Of a DNA stretch of 64,000 nt, positions 9,301 to 16,524 are shown piece after piece. Source of the DNA: Actinomycetota bacterium (GTDB lineage Bacteria > Actinomycetota > Acidimicrobiia > Acidimicrobiales > Palsa-688); NCBI GenBank assembly GCA_021323695.1, contig JAJPKN010000055.1, positions 124,001 to 188,000 of the forward strand, read 5' to 3'. Made by a program: the position numbers and the translations under genes. The notes under the pieces were generated by a model. The model was not told the origin of the DNA, did not search any database, and saw nothing but the letters and a program-made list of their open reading frames with translations. Positions within the stretch are counted from its first letter, which is position 1, and every line of letters starts with the position of its first letter.

Positions 9301-9714
9301 CCACCGGGTGGGGAGGTCCAGGCGTCGCTGGGGGCGGGCGTGGAGCTGTACCTGGCCATCGATGCCGTGGGGGAGGCGGACGAAGGCGGGTTCCGCTCCG
9401 TTTACTGCCGCCTGAACGGCCAGCCCCGGGTAGTGGTGGTGAGGGACCGCTCCGTCCAGGACACCCGGCCCCGGGGCGAGCGAGCCCAGCCGGACAACCC
9501 CTCGCACGTAGCTGCCCCCTTCGCCGGGGTGGTCTCGTTGAAAGTGTCGGTGGGGGACAAGGTCGAGGCCGGCCAGACTGTGGCCACCATCGAAGCCATG
9601 AAGATGGAGGCGTCCATAACCGCGGGCGTCGGGGGCACGGTCCAAAGAGTGGCGGTCGCGCCGGTGGCCTCGGTCGACGGTGGCGACCTGCTCGTGGTGG
9701 TCGGCAAGGACTGA
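6304..9714 (+). CDS. pyc: Pyruvate carboxylase
   Basis: 1136-residue single-chain pyruvate carboxylase (family length ~1130-1180), which makes oxaloacetate from pyruvate, bicarbonate and ATP. Domains in order: biotin carboxylase (residues 1-450; KVLVANRGEIAIRAFRAANE, ATP-grasp loop KAAAGGGGRGLR, EVNPRIQVEHTVTEE); carboxyltransferase (~520-800; TDTTLRDAHQSLLATRMR, later HTHDTAGG); the PYC/OADA tetramerisation region; and a C-terminal biotinyl domain with EAMKMEA, the biotinylated Lys being residue 1100. The ATG at 6304 starts exactly at the conserved N-terminus. Alanine dehydrogenase follows 82 bp downstream on the same strand. It replenishes oxaloacetate, which the upstream methylcitrate synthase also uses. 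Confidence 0.97.
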   Translation: MRKVLVANRGEIAIRAFRAANELGLVSVAVFPYEDRYSLHRQKADESYEIGQRGHPLRAYLDIAGLIEVARRCGADALYPGYGFLSENPRLAQACVEAGITFVGPPAEVLALAGNKVTAKQAAARAGVPVLRSVGPLGDVDALVAAADEVGFPLFVKAAAGGGGRGLRRVESSGELRAAIESAVREAESAFGDPTVFLEEAVDGARHVEVQVLADCSGDVVHLYERDCSVQRRHQKVVEIAPAPNLPREVRERLYGDALAFARAIGYLNAGTVEFLVGRDGRHVFIEVNPRIQVEHTVTEEVTGVDIVQAQLRIADGATLADLGLRQEGIKLGGAALQCRITTEDPTQGFRPDTGRITAYRSPGGHGVRLDGSTYAGAEILPYFDSLLVKLTCRGRTFAEAVRRARRAVAEFRVRGVATNIPFLQAVLEDPDFLAGNLSTSFIEERPALLNRRSGADRGTRLLMYLADVTVNRPHGQGPGGPEPRSKLPSAVAGRPVDLSAPPPPGSRQLLDELGPAGFASHLRAQGSVAVTDTTLRDAHQSLLATRMRSYDMVVAAPYLARLLPQLLSLECWGGATFDVALRFLKEDPWERLAALREAAPNICLQMLLRGRNTVGYTPYPDEVAVAFVKEAARTGVDIFRVFDALNDVGQMRPAIEAVIESGKVAEGAVCYTGDLASPSEKLYTLDYYLRVAERLVEAGVHVLCIKDMAGLLRAPAARALISALRERFDQPVHLHTHDTAGGQLATYLAAVEAGVDAIDGAAAPMAASTSQPSLGAIVAATDNTERATGLSLEAIEALEPYWEAVRRTYRPFEMGLGAPTTRVYRHEMPGGQISNLRQQAVALGLGDRYEVVEELYAQANRILGNIVKVTPSSKVVGDLALYLCGSGADPAELERNPGAFDLPASVIGFLHGELGVPAGGWPEPFRSKAIEGKPPPPRLVEVPAEAKAVLAQDGVDRQELRQVLNSLLFPGPARDFEEAVRQYGDLSVLPTPAFLYGLPPGGEVQASLGAGVELYLAIDAVGEADEGGFRSVYCRLNGQPRVVVVRDRSVQDTRPRGERAQPDNPSHVAAPFAGVVSLKVSVGDKVEAGQTVATIEAMKMEASITAGVGGTVQRVAVAPVASVDGGDLLVVVGKD

Positions 9715-9796
9715 CGGCCCTGGGTGCCAGCCCTCCTGAGGCCCAGCCCAGGCCGAGGCGCTGGCGCTGGCCCCGCCACCGGCTAGGTTTTGGTTG

Positions 9797-10900
9797 GTGC
9801 TCATCGGGGTCGTGCGGGAAACCAAGCCCGCCGAAAAGCGGGTGGCCCTGACCCCTGCGGGGACCGAAGAACTGACGGGGGCGGGGCACCGGGTGCTGGT
9901 CGAGCGCGGGGCGGGCGAGGGCTCGGGCTTCGCCGACGAGGCCTACCTGAAGGCGGGGGCCACGCTGGTCGGCCAGCCGGCCGACATCTGGGGCCAGGTG
10001 GACCTGCTGGTCAAGGTGAAGGAGCCGGTGGGACCGGAACTGGGCTGGCTGCGCGACGGCCTCATCGTTTTCACCTACCTCCACTTGGCGGCCGCACCGG
10101 AGCTGACCGAGGCGCTGGTGCGCTCGGGTGCCATCGGGGTCGGCTACGAGACGGTGGAGGACGCCCGCGGGCACCTGCCCCTGCTGGCCCCCATGAGCGA
10201 GATCGCCGGCCGGTTGGCGGGCCAGGTCATGGCCCACTACTTGACGTCGGTGGCCGGTGGCAGGGGCATCTTGGTGGGCGGGGCCCCGGGAGTGGCCCCT
10301 GCCCGCGCCCTGGTGCTGGGCGGAGGGGTGGTGGGCGTCCAAGCTGCCCGGGTCGCCCGGGGCCTGGGGGCGGAGGTCACCATCCTGGAACGCTCCGACG
10401 AGCGCCTTCGCTACCTGGACGACCGTTTCGAGGGCAGCGTCCGCGTCCTCATGTCGGACGCCCACAGCCTGGTCGAACAACTGGCGGTCTCCGATGCAGT
10501 TATCGGCGCCGTGCTGGTCCCCGGGGCGGCCGCCCCCAAATTGGTCACCCGGGCCATGCTGGCGGGCATGCTCCCGCGCTCGGTCATCGTTGACGTTGCC
10601 ATCGACCAGGGCGGGTGTGCCGAGACGTCCCGCCCGACCACGCACGAGTCGCCCACCTACGTGGTCGACGAGGTGGTGCACTACTGCGTGGCCAACATGC
10701 CCGGGGCTGTCCCTGTGACCTCCACTCGGGCGTTGACCAACGCGACCCTGCCCTACCTTCACCGGTTGGCCGACCTGGGCCTGTGGCGCCTGTGCGAGCA
10801 GGACCCGGGCTTTGCCCGGGGGGTGAACGTGGCCGACCACAAGGTGGTGCACCCGGCTGTGGCGGCCGCCTACGCCCAGGCGGGCCACGACCGAGCCTGA
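9797..10900 (+). CDS. ald: Alanine dehydrogenase
   Basis: 367-residue NAD-dependent L-alanine dehydrogenase, interconverting alanine with pyruvate and ammonia. The N-terminus [18 protein letters not shown] is family-specific. Also visible are the substrate-domain KVKEP, the [14 protein letters not shown] segment, the Rossmann motif [11 protein letters not shown], and the C-terminal [18 protein letters not shown] and [11 protein letters not shown] signatures. The length matches the family (~370). Either GTG at 9797 or the TTG one codon earlier could start it. With pyc upstream it forms a pyruvate-node pair; no Lrp/AsnC-type regulator is adjacent. Confidence 0.95.
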   Translation: MLIGVVRETKPAEKRVALTPAGTEELTGAGHRVLVERGAGEGSGFADEAYLKAGATLVGQPADIWGQVDLLVKVKEPVGPELGWLRDGLIVFTYLHLAAAPELTEALVRSGAIGVGYETVEDARGHLPLLAPMSEIAGRLAGQVMAHYLTSVAGGRGILVGGAPGVAPARALVLGGGVVGVQAARVARGLGAEVTILERSDERLRYLDDRFEGSVRVLMSDAHSLVEQLAVSDAVIGAVLVPGAAAPKLVTRAMLAGMLPRSVIVDVAIDQGGCAETSRPTTHESPTYVVDEVVHYCVANMPGAVPVTSTRALTNATLPYLHRLADLGLWRLCEQDPGFARGVNVADHKVVHPAVAAAYAQAGHDRA

Positions 10901-11003
10901 AATTCACGAAACGCCGGTACCCAGCGCGCAATGGCGACAGCGCGTGGTGCTATTAAGGGCCAGTTGCTCAAGGGCGGTGCGTGCTTGTGCCGACGTCCCA
11001 AAC

Positions 11004-11753
11004 ATGCAGGACGTTCAGGAGATCCGGGAGCATGGAGGCGTCACAACGCTCTTCAGCCGCCCAGGCGCCAGCGCCGGGGTGGCGGAGGTGGCGACGGGTG
11101 CTTGGGACATCCACCAGGTGCCGGTGGACCAGGCAGGCTACGGCCTTGCCCCGCCGCCCTGGCCGGCCGAGGAGGCGGCCGGGGGCGCACTGGGCGGGAG
11201 CGGCCGGTTGGCGGCCGCCCAGGGCCGCGACCAACTGGTCCAGCTGCGCCTCAGCAACCTGCTGGCGGTACTTGGCGCCCAGCCCTCGGCGCCCCAGCCG
11301 TTGCGGGTCTACGAGCGGGGCCACAGCCTGGCCCGCCTGCTGGCCCCGGCCATCGCCCAGGGGGCGGTGCTGCTGAGCGGGAGGTACTTGCCGGGCCGGG
11401 CGGTGGCACTGGGCTGCGTGGTGGTGGCTCCCCGGGGCGTGGTCGTGGTGGACGTCGTGCCGGGTGGGCGCTGTGCTGGCCGGGCGCGCGAGGCTTTGAG
11501 GCGGGCGATGGCCCTGCGGTCGTGGTGGGAGGGGGCCCATTGGTCAGAGATCCCGGTACTGGCAGCGGTTTGCAGCCTGGAAGAGGGCCTGGACGGCGAC
11601 ATTGGGCCGGGCGGGGCCCTCCCCGTGGTGCTGGACCGGCTGTGGCTGGGCACGACCGCCAGCCTGAGCTCCTGGCTCATGGCCGACGGGCCGCTGAGCG
11701 CGGCCACGTGCCAGGCCGTGGGCGCGTTCTTGGACGCCCAGCTGCCGGACTGA
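11004..11753 (+). CDS. Hypothetical protein, weakly NERD-like
   Basis: About 249 residues from the ATG at 11004. The frame is open from a GTG at 10944 and no start has a convincing Shine-Dalgarno, so the N-terminus is uncertain. Two parts can be seen: an Ala/Gly/Pro-rich N-terminal half, then a compact part with GAVLLSGRYLPGRAVALG, VVVAPRGVVVVDVVPGG, ALRRAMALRSWWEGAHW and IPVLAAVCSLEEG. The last three resemble the core of actinobacterial NERD (nuclease-related) proteins (‘..V.P.GV.VID.K’, then a short loop and ‘.V.PVL.F’), but the catalytic Asp-X-Lys is DVV here, so nuclease activity is unlikely. Function unknown. Confidence 0.55.
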   Translation: MQDVQEIREHGGVTTLFSRPGASAGVAEVATGAWDIHQVPVDQAGYGLAPPPWPAEEAAGGALGGSGRLAAAQGRDQLVQLRLSNLLAVLGAQPSAPQPLRVYERGHSLARLLAPAIAQGAVLLSGRYLPGRAVALGCVVVAPRGVVVVDVVPGGRCAGRAREALRRAMALRSWWEGAHWSEIPVLAAVCSLEEGLDGDIGPGGALPVVLDRLWLGTTASLSSWLMADGPLSAATCQAVGAFLDAQLPD

Positions 11754-11917
11754 ACCGCTGAGAGGGGGCCAAGGCCGCTCGCAACGGCGGGCCAGCCACG
11801 CCGGGACTGCGGCCGCAGGCACGCGACGGGGAGGAGGGCCCAGGCCTTCCGGGCCACAGCTCGGTCACCTGGGCGGGTGCCGGACGAGCCAGCGGCCCGC
11901 GGTTACCATCGGCCCCA

Positions 11918-13708
11918 ATGGTTGGAGACCGCGGGCGCCTGTCGCCCCGGCCGCAGGGGCAGGTAGGCCCAGCCCGCACCGTGCCGGCAGGCGAGGCTGG
12001 CCCGGGTGCCCGACTGAGCCCCCCGGCCGGTACCCTGCCGGCCCCGCCCGTGGGTGCCCCGCCTGTGCCCGAGGCTGACGCCCTCACGGCACCACCTGCC
12101 GACGCCCTCACGGCACCACCTGCCGACGCCCTCACGGCACCACCTGCCGACGCCGGCCCTGGCCCCCCGGTCGGCACCGGGCCGGCCGACGCCGCCCGCC
12201 CCCGCCCCCAGGGTGCCGGTGAGCCTGCCTGGGTGGAACTGCTCCGCCGGCCGGCGGCGCCGGTCGTCGCCCTGGTGGCCCTGGCCGTCACCTACGTGGC
12301 CGTGTTCGGGACCCTGACCTACCGCCAGCAGTCCAACTACGGCACCTTCGGCTTCGACATGGGTATATACGACCAGGGCATCTGGCTGCTTGCCCACTTC
12401 AAGACGCCCTTCGACACCATACGCGGCCTCAACTACTTCGGCCAGCACGTGAACATCATCACGCTGGCGTTCGTCCCTGCTTACTGGCTGGGAGCAGGCC
12501 CGCATTTCCTCTACGGGGCCGAGACCGTGTGGTTGGCGGCGGGGGCTGTGCCTATCTGGCTCCTCGGCCGGGACAGGTTCGGCAACGGGTGGCTCCCGTT
12601 GGGCCTGTCGGCTGCCTACCTGCTCTACCCGTCGGTGGAATGGATAAACGAGTGGCAGTTCCACCCGGACGCGCTCATCATCGCGCCCCTCATGTTCGCC
12701 TACTGGCTGGCCACCCGGCGTCGGTGGGGCTGGTTCTGGGTGGCGACGGCGGTAGCCCTGTCCTGCAAGGAAGACGCCGGGCTGGCTGTGCTCGCCCTGG
12801 GGGCCGTGCTGTGGCTGAAGCACCGTCAGCGGGCCTGGGGCCTGCTCACCGCCTTGGTGGGCGCGGGCTGGTTCCTGGCCTGCACCAAGCTCATCATCCC
12901 GCTGGCCAACGGGGGCGGCCAGCCGTTCTACGTCTCGCTCTTCCCCGGCTACGGCAACTCCGTCCTGGGCATAGCCAAGACCCTGGTGCTCCACCCCAGC
13001 CGCTGGCTGAGCACCGCCGTCTCCTCGAAGAACCTGACCTATTACTCCAAGCTGTTCTGGCCCGTCAGCCTCGTGGCCCTGCTCGAGCCGGTGGTGCTGG
13101 CGGTCGCCGCCCCTCAGTTGCTGGTGAACGTGATCTCGGCGGAGGGCTATACCAACGACATACGCTTCTATTACACCTCGATCGTCCTGGCTGGTATTTT
13201 CCTGGCCACGGTGGAGGCCTGCGCCCGCTGGGGCCGCACCGCCAGCGGCCAGCGGTTCATGGTCGGCCTTGTCTTCGCCGCCGCCCTGGCCAGCAACGTG
13301 GCCTGGTCGCCGTCACCGATCAGCACCCAGTTCCACAGCGGGATCTGGGCTGACGGGCCGGCTCCCCACGACGTGTACATCAGCCAGGCTATTTCTTTGG
13401 TGCCCAAGGGCGCCTCCGTCTCTGCCACTTACGACATCGACGACCACATGACCCACCGGGCGCTCATCTACGAGTACCCGAACCCGTGGGTGATGAGCAA
13501 CTGGGGGCTCGACAACCATGACAACCTGGCCGAAGCCGACCCGGCCAAGGTCGACTGGCTCGTGCTGGACACGGCCGTGACCGGTGACCAAGAAGTGCTG
13601 TACCAGGACCTGATGCGCACGGAGTTCAAAGAAGTGTTCTTCAAAGACGGCATCTTGGTCCTCAAGCGGGTGAGGCCAGGGGTGCCCAATGACCACCACT
13701 GGCCCTGA
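11918..13708 (+). CDS. DUF2079 polytopic membrane protein
   Basis: 596-residue membrane protein. Residues 1-105 are a Pro/Ala-rich cytosolic leader with three exact ADALTAPP repeats; the rest is the DUF2079 domain. Seen features: first helix VVALVALAVTYVAVFG, then the family loop NYGTFGFDMGIYDQGIWLL, FGQHVNIITL, WQFHPDALIIAPLMF and SCKEDAGLAV. A dozen hydrophobic segments follow, then a soluble C-terminal domain (ATYDIDDHMTHR, DWLVLDTA). DUF2079 is related to GT39/GT83-type polyprenyl-linked sugar transferases; substrate unknown. The ATG at 11918 follows a 164-bp gene-free gap. It is convergent with the GT2 gene, 27 bp away, suggesting a shared surface-glycan setting. Confidence 0.82.
   Translation: MVGDRGRLSPRPQGQVGPARTVPAGEAGPGARLSPPAGTLPAPPVGAPPVPEADALTAPPADALTAPPADALTAPPADAGPGPPVGTGPADAARPRPQGAGEPAWVELLRRPAAPVVALVALAVTYVAVFGTLTYRQQSNYGTFGFDMGIYDQGIWLLAHFKTPFDTIRGLNYFGQHVNIITLAFVPAYWLGAGPHFLYGAETVWLAAGAVPIWLLGRDRFGNGWLPLGLSAAYLLYPSVEWINEWQFHPDALIIAPLMFAYWLATRRRWGWFWVATAVALSCKEDAGLAVLALGAVLWLKHRQRAWGLLTALVGAGWFLACTKLIIPLANGGGQPFYVSLFPGYGNSVLGIAKTLVLHPSRWLSTAVSSKNLTYYSKLFWPVSLVALLEPVVLAVAAPQLLVNVISAEGYTNDIRFYYTSIVLAGIFLATVEACARWGRTASGQRFMVGLVFAAALASNVAWSPSPISTQFHSGIWADGPAPHDVYISQAISLVPKGASVSATYDIDDHMTHRALIYEYPNPWVMSNWGLDNHDNLAEADPAKVDWLVLDTAVTGDQEVLYQDLMRTEFKEVFFKDGILVLKRVRPGVPNDHHWP
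12074..12145 (+). repeat. 24-bp in-frame tandem repeat (3 copies, ADALTAPP)
   Basis: Three 24-bp units differing only at one base (gct versus gcc in the first codon), followed by a partial fourth. They code ADALTAPP in the cytosolic leader of the DUF2079 protein. Near-identity at DNA level indicates recent expansion or ongoing homogenisation. Confidence 0.9.
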
Positions 13709-13735
13709 GGCCGGGGGGGACGGCTGGGGCGCGCC

Positions 13736-14500
13736 TCAAGGCTGGAACAGCCGTGACGGCACGAGATGAGCACGGTGCAGGGCGAAGCGGGCCATCACGG
13801 CCAGGGTCCCCAGCCCGTAGCGGATGTTGGCCGACATGGAGGTGGACGAGGCGTCCGCATGGTAGCGGGTCTCGATGGGCACCTCGGCCACCCGTTGGCG
13901 GAACGCCACCGCCTGGGCGATTATCTGGGTGTCGAAGAGGAAGTCGTCCGAATTGCGCAGAAAAGGCACCGTCTGCAGGAAGCAGCGGCTGTAGGCCCGG
14001 TAGCCGGTGTGCAGCTCGCTGAAGGAGGTGCCCATTACCTTGTTCTCCACCCAGGTCAAGGCTTTGTTCGCCACCAGGCGGTACAACGGCATGTGGCCGC
14101 GCCGGGCCGCCCCTGGTTGCATCATCCGGCTGCCGAGCACCATGTCCGCCTGCCCGTCGACCAGCGGCTGGACCATGCTGGGGATCATCTTGGGGTCGTA
14201 CTGGCCGTCAGGGTGGAGCATCACCACGATGTCCGCCCCCAGCCGGAGGGCCTCCATGTAGCAGGCCTTCTGGTTGCCGCCGTAGCCCACGTTGTGGGGG
14301 AGGGCCAGGGTACGGATGGCCAGCCGGGAGGCCACCTCGAGGGTGGCGTCCACGCTGTGGTCGTCCACCAGCAGCACCTCGCTCACCACCTCGGCCGGGA
14401 TCGCGGTCCAGGTGTCGCGCAGGGTCCGGGCCGCATTGTAGGCGGGCATGACCACCAGCACGGCACCTGGCCCCAGGGTGCCACCCGCCTGCGGTCCCAT
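13736..14500 (-). CDS. Family 2 glycosyltransferase (DPM1/polyisoprenyl-type)
   Basis: 254-residue GT2 enzyme. Motifs: VLVVMPAYNAARTL at the N-terminus, VLLVDDHSVDAT (first Asp pair), LPHNVGYGGNQKA, and the metal site region LHPDGQYDP; then GSRMMQPG and SELHTGYRAYSR, typical of GT2 enzymes that use NDP-sugars on polyprenyl-phosphate or glycolipid acceptors. There is no C-terminal membrane domain. The ATG at 14500 has AGGG 7 nt upstream and is preferred over GTG at 14506. It lies 105 bp downstream of the SDR on the same strand, so it may be the tail of the hopanoid transcript, but equally a separate gene working with DUF2079. Acceptor unknown. Confidence 0.85.
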   Translation of the reverse strand: MGPQAGGTLGPGAVLVVMPAYNAARTLRDTWTAIPAEVVSEVLLVDDHSVDATLEVASRLAIRTLALPHNVGYGGNQKACYMEALRLGADIVVMLHPDGQYDPKMIPSMVQPLVDGQADMVLGSRMMQPGAARRGHMPLYRLVANKALTWVENKVMGTSFSELHTGYRAYSRCFLQTVPFLRNSDDFLFDTQIIAQAVAFRQRVAEVPIETRYHADASSTSMSANIRYGLGTLAVMARFALHRAHLVPSRLFQP

Positions 14501-14605
14501 GTGCACGCCCTGATGATAGGTGCGAGCCGGGTTGCTGAGCGCCCCGGTTGCTGAGCGCCCGGGTCGATGAAAGGCGGCAGCGGTGAAAGGTGGCAGGTAG
14601 CTAGT

Positions 14606-15391
14606 TCAGCGCCGGCCCTGCCACAGGCCCGGCGCTCGGGCCAGAGCGGCGTAAAGGCCGGGGCAGGCCCCCTGCAGCCGGGCCGGGACCGCCAGCCACC
14701 GGGGAACTATGACCTCCCGGCGGCGGTGCTCGACCGCGGCCACGATGGCCGCTGCCACCTGGGCCACGGGCACGGGCCGAGGCCAGGACCGCAGGTAGGG
14801 CCGGTTGCGGCGGGCAAAAAAGGGCGTGGCGACGGCACCCGGGCTGACCAGGGTGACGGTGACCGGGTGCCATTCGGCCCGCAGGGCGTTGGCAAAGCTG
14901 CCCAGGGCGCCCTTGGTGGCGCTGTAGACCGCCTCTTCGGGTACCCCCAGTAGGCCGGCAATGGAGCCGACCAGCACCAGCTGGCCGGGCGCCGGGCTGG
15001 CCAACAGGTGGGCGGCAGCCGCGTGGGCCAGGTGGAGCGTGGCCCCCAAGTTGGTGCGCAGGAGGGCGTCTATGTCACTTGTCGCCATTTCCTCGAAGCG
15101 GCCCGACCAGCCCGCTCCGGCACAGGAAACGACAAGGTCGAGGCCTCCCAGGGCCTCCACCGCGGCCGAGACGACGCCCGCAGGTGCCCCGGGGCCGGTG
15201 AGGTCCGCCGGTACCGTGGCGGTGAACAGGCCAGCTTGCTGGCCTGCCCTCAGGGCATCGGTGTTGCGGCCCGACCCGGCGATGACCGCCCCCCGGCTGG
15301 CCAGGACCTCGCAGGTGGCCCAGCCGATCCCGCTCGAGGCCCCGGTGACCAGCGCCCGCAGGCCCTTCAGGGAGCGCCCAGGCTTGCCCAC
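14606..15391 (-). CDS. Short-chain dehydrogenase/reductase
   Basis: 261-residue classical SDR. It has the cofactor motif TGASSGIG at residues 16-23, NLGA-type core segment, Ser143, and the catalytic pair Tyr156/Lys160 in YSATK. SGRN after the second strand suggests NADP(H) preference (inference). The GTG at 15391 has GGGGAGG 5 nt upstream; the GTG just before it is only 2 nt from that site. It follows hpnH with a 127-bp gap filled by a tandem repeat. Context makes a hopanoid tailoring step plausible, for example reducing the open-chain ribose aldehyde of ribosylhopane to bacteriohopanetetrol, but nothing in the sequence proves the substrate. Confidence 0.82.
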   Translation of the reverse strand: MGKPGRSLKGLRALVTGASSGIGWATCEVLASRGAVIAGSGRNTDALRAGQQAGLFTATVPADLTGPGAPAGVVSAAVEALGGLDLVVSCAGAGWSGRFEEMATSDIDALLRTNLGATLHLAHAAAAHLLASPAPGQLVLVGSIAGLLGVPEEAVYSATKGALGSFANALRAEWHPVTVTLVSPGAVATPFFARRNRPYLRSWPRPVPVAQVAAAIVAAVEHRRREVIVPRWLAVPARLQGACPGLYAALARAPGLWQGRR

Positions 15392-15410
15392 CACCGCCTC
15401 CCCGAGGCTA

Positions 15411-15510
15411 GCTGTACCTCCCTGGGCTGTACCTCCCTGGGCTGTACCTCCCTGGGCTGTACCTCCCTGGGCTGTACCTCCCTGGGCTGTACCTCCCTGG
15501 GCTGTACCTC
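15411..15510 (-). repeat. 15-bp tandem array with Shine-Dalgarno-like core
   Basis: Six exact 15-bp units plus 10 bp of a seventh fill the gap between hpnH and the SDR gene. Read on the minus (coding) strand each unit is CCAGGGAGGTACAGC, so every unit offers AGGGAGGT, a near-perfect anti-16S match. The array is open in the SDR frame (reading QGGTA per unit) but contains no ATG, GTG or TTG in that frame, so it appears untranslated. Confidence 0.95.
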
Positions 15511-15518
15511 GCCCAAGG

Positions 15519-16523
15519 TCATTTGGCGTTCACCAGGGCACGCAGGGACTGGCGCAGGCTGTGCGCCGTGGCCAGCACCGCGCTGGGCTCGTAACCGCAG
15601 TGCGCCATGCAGTTGCGGCAGCGGGGGTCGCGTCCCCGGCCGTACTTGGACCAGTCGGTCGTCTCCACCAGTTCCTTGTAGGTCTCGGTGTAACCGTCGG
15701 CCAGCAGGTAGCACGGGCGCTGCCAGCCGAGGACGGAGTAGGACGGGATGCCCCAGGGGGTGCACTCGAACTCCACCTTGCCCTCCAGGAAGTCCAAGAA
15801 CAGTGGGCTGTGGTTGAACCTCCAGTGGCCGCGCTTGCCCTTGAAGGCTTCGGCGAACAGCTTGGTGGACTGGTTGGTGGCGAGGAAACGGACCTGGTCG
15901 GGGGCTTTTTCGTAGGCGTAGCCGGGGGAGATCATCATGGAGTCCACGCCCAGCTCGTCGTTCAGGAAATCGAGCACCTCACGCACCGTCTTGGGGGAGT
16001 CGGTGTTGAAGAACGTGGTGTTGGTCGACACCTTGAAGCCCTTGGCCTTAGCCAACTTTATAGCTGCCACGGCCTTGTCGAAGACCCCGTCGCGGCTGAC
16101 CGACTCGTCGTGGCGCTGGCGCAGGCCGTCTATGTGGACCACCCAGGAGAACAACGGGTGCGGCTTGAAGCGGTCCAGCTTGCGCTCCATCAGTAGGGCA
16201 TTGGTGCACAGGTAGACAAAGCGCTTGCGGTCCAACAATGCTTGGACCATCTTGTCGATCTCGGGGTGCAAGAGGGGTTCTCCGCCAGCGATGGAGACCA
16301 TTGGCGCCCCGGACTCCTCTATGGCGGCGACGGCTTGTTCGACAGACAGCCTCTTGCGCAAGATCTCGGTCGGGTACTGGATCTTGCCGCAGCCGTTGCA
16401 CTCCAGGTTGCAGGCGAAGAGAGGTTCCAGCTCCACGATCAGGGGGAACTTTTCCCTTTTGGCCAATTTCTGGCGAACGAGGTAAGTGCCTACTTTGACG
16501 GTCTGGCGCAGAGGTACACCCAT
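15519..16523 (-). CDS. hpnH: Adenosyl-hopene transferase (radical SAM)
   Basis: 334-residue radical SAM enzyme that attaches the 5'-deoxyadenosyl group of SAM to diploptene, giving adenosylhopane, the first step of side-chain extension. The [4Fe-4S]-binding CX3CX2C motif is at Cys38, Cys42 and Cys45 (FACNLECNGCGK); GGEPLLHPEI is the usual SAM-binding GGEP. The HpnH-type C-terminus carries further cysteines (FECTPWGIP, RPCYLL, CRNCMAHCGYE), as in the SPASM-like tail of the family. The ATG at 16523 is one base after the TGA of the HpnG-IspH fusion, so the pair is translationally coupled. The member is full length and matches the family closely. Confidence 0.95.
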   Translation of the reverse strand: MGVPLRQTVKVGTYLVRQKLAKREKFPLIVELEPLFACNLECNGCGKIQYPTEILRKRLSVEQAVAAIEESGAPMVSIAGGEPLLHPEIDKMVQALLDRKRFVYLCTNALLMERKLDRFKPHPLFSWVVHIDGLRQRHDESVSRDGVFDKAVAAIKLAKAKGFKVSTNTTFFNTDSPKTVREVLDFLNDELGVDSMMISPGYAYEKAPDQVRFLATNQSTKLFAEAFKGKRGHWRFNHSPLFLDFLEGKVEFECTPWGIPSYSVLGWQRPCYLLADGYTETYKELVETTDWSKYGRGRDPRCRNCMAHCGYEPSAVLATAHSLRQSLRALVNAK

Positions 16524-16524
16524 G

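Noticed and set aside
8089-9825. Minus-strand open frame opposite pyc
   Set aside because: Shadow of the carboxyltransferase and biotinyl parts of pyc.
15411-15510. CRISPR-like array
   Set aside because: Units are contiguous without spacers and 15 bp long; it is a minisatellite.
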